Assembly: GCA_007127595.1 (NCBI GenBank) | Contig: SKZA01000320.1 | Coordinates: 1-8,871 of the forward strand | Source of the DNA: Kiritimatiellia bacterium | GTDB taxonomy: Bacteria > Verrucomicrobiota > Kiritimatiellia > SLAD01 | Direction: 5' to 3' | Length of the DNA stretch: 8,871 nt | Shown here: one piece after another, positions 6,633-8,871 of the stretch | Layout: each line of letters starts with the position of its first letter | How positions within the stretch are numbered: position 1 is the first letter of the stretch | Notes under the pieces: generated by a model | Told to the model about the DNA's origin: nothing | The model's database searches: none | The model's input: the letters and a program-made list of their open reading frames with translations, nothing else | Translations under genes and position numbers: made by a program

Positions 6633-8228
6633 ATGACCGACAAAGAAAAACCATCTGACGATTCCGTGGACGATCTGCAAAAGCAGTTCATGGATCTCTT
6701 GAACAAGACGCAAGCCGCCTTCGTGCGCGACAGCTCAGGCTTCATGCGGCCCGGCCCGGCCGAGCCGCCTTCGGCGGAAGAGGACGACGACGGAGCGCGT
6801 GAAACCCTCCGCAAGATCAAGGATTTCAATCTAAAACCGCGCGAAGTGCGCGATTATCTCGATCGCTTTGTCGTCAAACAGGAGGAAGCAAAGAAGGTGC
6901 TCGCGGTCACCGTGTGCGACCACTACAACCACGTGCGCCGCTGCATCGAGCAACCGGACCGGATGGAAAAGGAATATGCCAAGCCCAATATCATCCTGCT
7001 CGGGCCGACCGGTGTAGGGAAAACCTACCTCATGCGCTGTATCGCACGCCTGATCGGCGTGCCGTTTGTCAAAGCCGACGCCACCAAGTTTTCCGAGACG
7101 GGATATGTCGGCAATGACGTGGAAGATATCGTGCGCGATCTCGTGCGCGCAGCCGGCGGAAATACTCAACTCGCGCAGTACGGCATCATCTATATCGACG
7201 AAATCGATAAGATCGCCGCGCAATCCACGTCGGGCGGCCGCGACGTATCCGGGCGCGGCGTCCAGATCAATCTCCTCAAGCTGATGGAGGAAACGGAGGT
7301 CAACCTGCATAGCCAGACCGATCTCATCGGCCAGATGCAGGCGATCATGGAAATGCAGCGCACGGGCGGGAAACCGCAAAAACGGACCATCAATACGCGC
7401 CACATGCTGTTCATCGTCAGCGGCGCGTTCGATAAGCTGTCCGACATCGTGCAGTCGCGCATAGAACAGACGCGTATCGGTTTCGCCCACGGCGAAGCCG
7501 CTCGGGGGACGGGCACCGACGAAAGCGAATACCTCAAGCGGGTTGAAACCACCGACTTTATTCAGTTCGGATTCGAGCCTGAATTTATCGGGCGTTTGCC
7601 GATTCGCGTCGTGTGCGAGACGCTCAAGGCCGATGACCTGGAACAGGTGCTCGTGATGTCGGAGGGCAGCATCCTGTTGCAGTACCGCGACGAACTGGAC
7701 GGGTACGGCATCAAGCTGCACACGACCTCCGAGGCCATTAAGGAGATCTCGCGACGCGCGGAACGGGAGAAGACGGGCGCGCGCGGCCTGATGACGGTGC
7801 TGGAACGCGTCTTGCGGGATTTCAAATACGAATTGCCGTCCACTTCCATCAAGCAACTCGAACTAACCGAAGAGGTGGTCAAGGACCCGAGAGGGAAGTT
7901 GACCGGATTGCTTGAGGAAAGCCGCGACTTGCAGAAGGACGTGCTCAAGGCCGAAGTGCACGCCTTCGCCGACCGTTTTCAGAAGGTGCACGGATTGCAA
8001 CTCATCTTTGACGAGAAGGCCGTGAAATATCTGGTCGCCCGAAGCGAAAAGAGCGGCAAGACCATTCGCGCGCTGTGCGAGGAAGTGTTTCGCGATTTCG
8101 AGTACGGCCTGAAACTGATCAACCGGAATACGGGCCGCGATGCATTCACCATCACCGAAGACGTCATCCGCAACCCGGACAAAGAACTCTCGCGCTGGAT
8201 CGTCGAAAGCCACCGGACGGGGGAATAG
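6633..8228 (+). CDS. ClpX-like AAA+ unfoldase with duplicated small domain
   Basis: A 531-residue ATP-driven protein unfoldase of the HslU/ClpX branch. It has Walker A GPTGVGKT (124-131), Walker B IIYIDEID (185-192), pore loop GYVG (157-160), arginine-finger region PEFIGR (316-321) and sensor-2 GAR (382-384). An IGF tripeptide (282-284) sits where ClpX has its ClpP-docking loop, so pairing with ClpP is plausible. Three departures from ordinary ClpX (about 420 residues) are visible. The N-terminus has no cysteines and so lacks the zinc-binding domain; instead it is an acidic, probably disordered stretch (1-58). The segment between LLKLMEE and MLFIVSGAF (222-257) is about 12 residues longer than in E. 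coli and lacks the RKH loop. Residues 441-526 repeat the small C-terminal domain at 345-429. The ATG at 6633 has no clear ribosome-binding site. No clpP, tig or canonical clpX is adjacent, so it is probably a second, specialised ClpX paralogue with unknown substrates. Confidence 0.88.
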   Translation: MTDKEKPSDDSVDDLQKQFMDLLNKTQAAFVRDSSGFMRPGPAEPPSAEEDDDGARETLRKIKDFNLKPREVRDYLDRFVVKQEEAKKVLAVTVCDHYNHVRRCIEQPDRMEKEYAKPNIILLGPTGVGKTYLMRCIARLIGVPFVKADATKFSETGYVGNDVEDIVRDLVRAAGGNTQLAQYGIIYIDEIDKIAAQSTSGGRDVSGRGVQINLLKLMEETEVNLHSQTDLIGQMQAIMEMQRTGGKPQKRTINTRHMLFIVSGAFDKLSDIVQSRIEQTRIGFAHGEAARGTGTDESEYLKRVETTDFIQFGFEPEFIGRLPIRVVCETLKADDLEQVLVMSEGSILLQYRDELDGYGIKLHTTSEAIKEISRRAEREKTGARGLMTVLERVLRDFKYELPSTSIKQLELTEEVVKDPRGKLTGLLEESRDLQKDVLKAEVHAFADRFQKVHGLQLIFDEKAVKYLVARSEKSGKTIRALCEEVFRDFEYGLKLINRNTGRDAFTITEDVIRNPDKELSRWIVESHRTGE

Positions 8229-8230
8229 AT

Positions 8231-8264
8231 TGTCATTCCGAGCGAAGCGTAGCGGCGTCGAGAA
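8231..8264 (+). repeat. Possible dispersed repeat starting TGTCATTCCGAGCG
   Basis: The stretch just after the ClpX-like stop begins TGTCATTCCGAGCGAAGCG, a sequence type I recognise as a frequent intergenic repeat in many bacterial genomes. Only one copy is in the window, so repeat status cannot be shown here. Confidence 0.35.
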
Positions 8265-8273
8265 AACTCGGTC

Positions 8274-8340
8274 GTAGGGGCTTCGCTTGCGAAGACCGGG
8301 CACAACCAAGTGAAGCGGTCCGCGCAAGCGCGGCCCCTAC
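8274..8340. repeat. Inverted pair of REP-like units (GTAG type)
   Basis: Two 24-nt units face each other across a 19-nt spacer: 8274-8297 on the plus strand and 8317-8340 on the minus strand. Both start GTAGGGGC and end GACC or an equivalent, with a hairpin around CGCTTGCG. The stem reads CTTCGC/GCGAAG in the first and CCGCGC... by its equivalent bases CCGCGC/GCGCGG in the second: TT/AA is replaced by CG/CG while pairing is kept. GTAG is the classical leading tetranucleotide of REP sequences handled by RAYT-type transposases. It lies in the convergent gap between the ClpX-like and LpxC-like genes and could protect or end both transcripts. No T-tract follows. Confidence 0.75.
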
Positions 8341-8420
8341 AAAGCAATGCAGAAGCCAGATCTCTTTCTGTAGATTGTTTTGCCTGCCCCGGTCCACACT
8401 CACACGTGCGGCCTCACAAA

Positions 8421-8440
8421 TCGAAACTCGAAACTCGAAA
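8421..8440. repeat. Short tandem repeat, period 7
   Basis: The unit TCGAAAC occurs twice followed by a third near-copy TCGAAAA, ending 5 bp before the stop codon of the LpxC-like gene (8445-8447, minus strand). It is a minor slippage-type repeat with no evident function. Confidence 0.6.
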
Positions 8441-8444
8441 ATCC

Positions 8445-8871
8445 CTACACTTCGACCGGCTTCAGCAAATCCAACTGATACAGCATCCGTACCATATTCA
8501 CGTCCAGCGTGTGACCCGCCTTGAACGACATTGCATGGCCAAGGAAACGGCCGCGATCGATCAACGCCAAAGCCGCGAGTAGATCCAGCACGGCGCGATG
8601 CCATACCGCTTCTAGCGATTTGCCTTCGTGGATCAACTGCGGTTCATTGACGTATTTCCGGCGCCCGGCGATAAGCACGTTCTTTTCCGTGTAGCCCAGA
8701 TTGCGGACGTCGGCGAAAAGTTTGCCGACGGTTTGGCAGTAAAGTTTCTTTGAGGCCGACGAATTGGTGCGTGCTGTGGCTCCGTGCCGGAAGTTTTTGT
8801 AGTTGAGCGGAAACTGAATGCGTTGTTGTCCGATCGCCGTCGAAAAGTCCACGGCACAATCGATGGTCAGC
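8445..8871 (-). CDS. LpxC-like deacetylase family protein, 5' end outside window
   Basis: The C-terminal ~141 residues of a protein in the LpxC family. LpxC is the zinc enzyme that deacetylates UDP-3-O-acyl-GlcNAc, the committed step of lipid A synthesis. The frame is open to the window edge, so the GTG at 8852 is not the true start. Recognisable LpxC landmarks are TIDCAVDFSTAIGQQ, ARTN (LpxC ARTFGF), KNVLIAGRRKYVNEP, a WHRAVLDLLAAL segment (LpxC HKxLDxxGDL) and FKAGHTLD (LpxC KSGHALN, with the catalytic histidine at 8511-8513). Several signature positions differ: FGF is lost, HK becomes HR, GD becomes AA, and the His (8598-8600) and Asp (8583-8585) that should bind zinc are spaced H-x4-D rather than H-x3-D. 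It may be a diverged paralogue with altered or no deacetylase activity. The first zinc ligand lies in the missing part. It converges on the ClpX-like gene with a 216-bp gap. Confidence 0.7.
   Translation of the reverse strand, partial: LTIDCAVDFSTAIGQQRIQFPLNYKNFRHGATARTNSSASKKLYCQTVGKLFADVRNLGYTEKNVLIAGRRKYVNEPQLIHEGKSLEAVWHRAVLDLLAALALIDRGRFLGHAMSFKAGHTLDVNMVRMLYQLDLLKPVEV

Noticed and set aside
6831..7856. Long minus-strand open frame of 341 codons
   Set aside because: It is antisense to the ClpX-like ATPase, where Walker and pore motifs prove the plus-strand frame. It is a GC-rich shadow frame.
8421..8440. Possible CRISPR-like or regulatory direct repeats
   Set aside because: The unit is only 7 bp, with no spacers and three copies at most, so it is a simple tandem repeat.

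Overview
The window reads as chromosomal DNA of a Gram-negative (diderm) bacterium, fairly GC-rich. The evidence for an outer membrane is direct: an arabinose-5-phosphate isomerase of the Kdo/LPS pathway, an LpxC-family protein, a small outer-membrane beta-barrel protein and a membrane-anchored periplasmic chaperone. The gene mix and the abundance of short palindromic repeats recall PVC-group genomes (Kiritimatiellota/Verrucomicrobiota), but that placement is an inference from general familiarity, not from a marker gene.

Layout, left to right. Positions 1-251 are non-coding and hold a 48-bp near-perfect palindrome. A minus-strand pair follows: a PpiD/SurA-like folding factor (252-1988) preceded by a small beta-barrel outer-membrane protein (2084-2581). 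Divergent from these is a PAS-like protein with a C-terminal paired CxxC motif (2666-3244). It converges, with only 6 bp between, on a second minus-strand operon, kdsD-uppP (5185 down to 3251), which supplies Kdo precursor and recycles undecaprenyl phosphate. Divergent from kdsD is a Tat-exported TakP/DctP-type TRAP solute-binding protein (5410-6513) with no TRAP membrane subunits beside it. Next is a ClpX-like AAA+ unfoldase (6633-8228). At the right edge, on the minus strand and cut by the window end, is an LpxC-like protein (8445-8871).

Most genes serve the cell envelope: LPS precursor synthesis, lipid-carrier recycling, envelope protein folding and solute capture.

Two things stand out. 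First, the ClpX-like protein lacks the N-terminal zinc domain, keeps the ATPase, pore and IGF (ClpP-docking) motifs, and carries a second, diverged copy of the AAA+ small C-terminal domain. Second, three intergenic regions (5201-5273, 6533-6599, 8274-8340) each hold a pair of inverted short hairpin units. Within each pair the unit ends are kept while the inner stem bases change in a compensating way. These look like three different REP/BIME-type repeat families, and two of them bracket the ClpX-like gene. No REP-associated transposase, CRISPR array, tRNA, rRNA or insertion sequence was seen.
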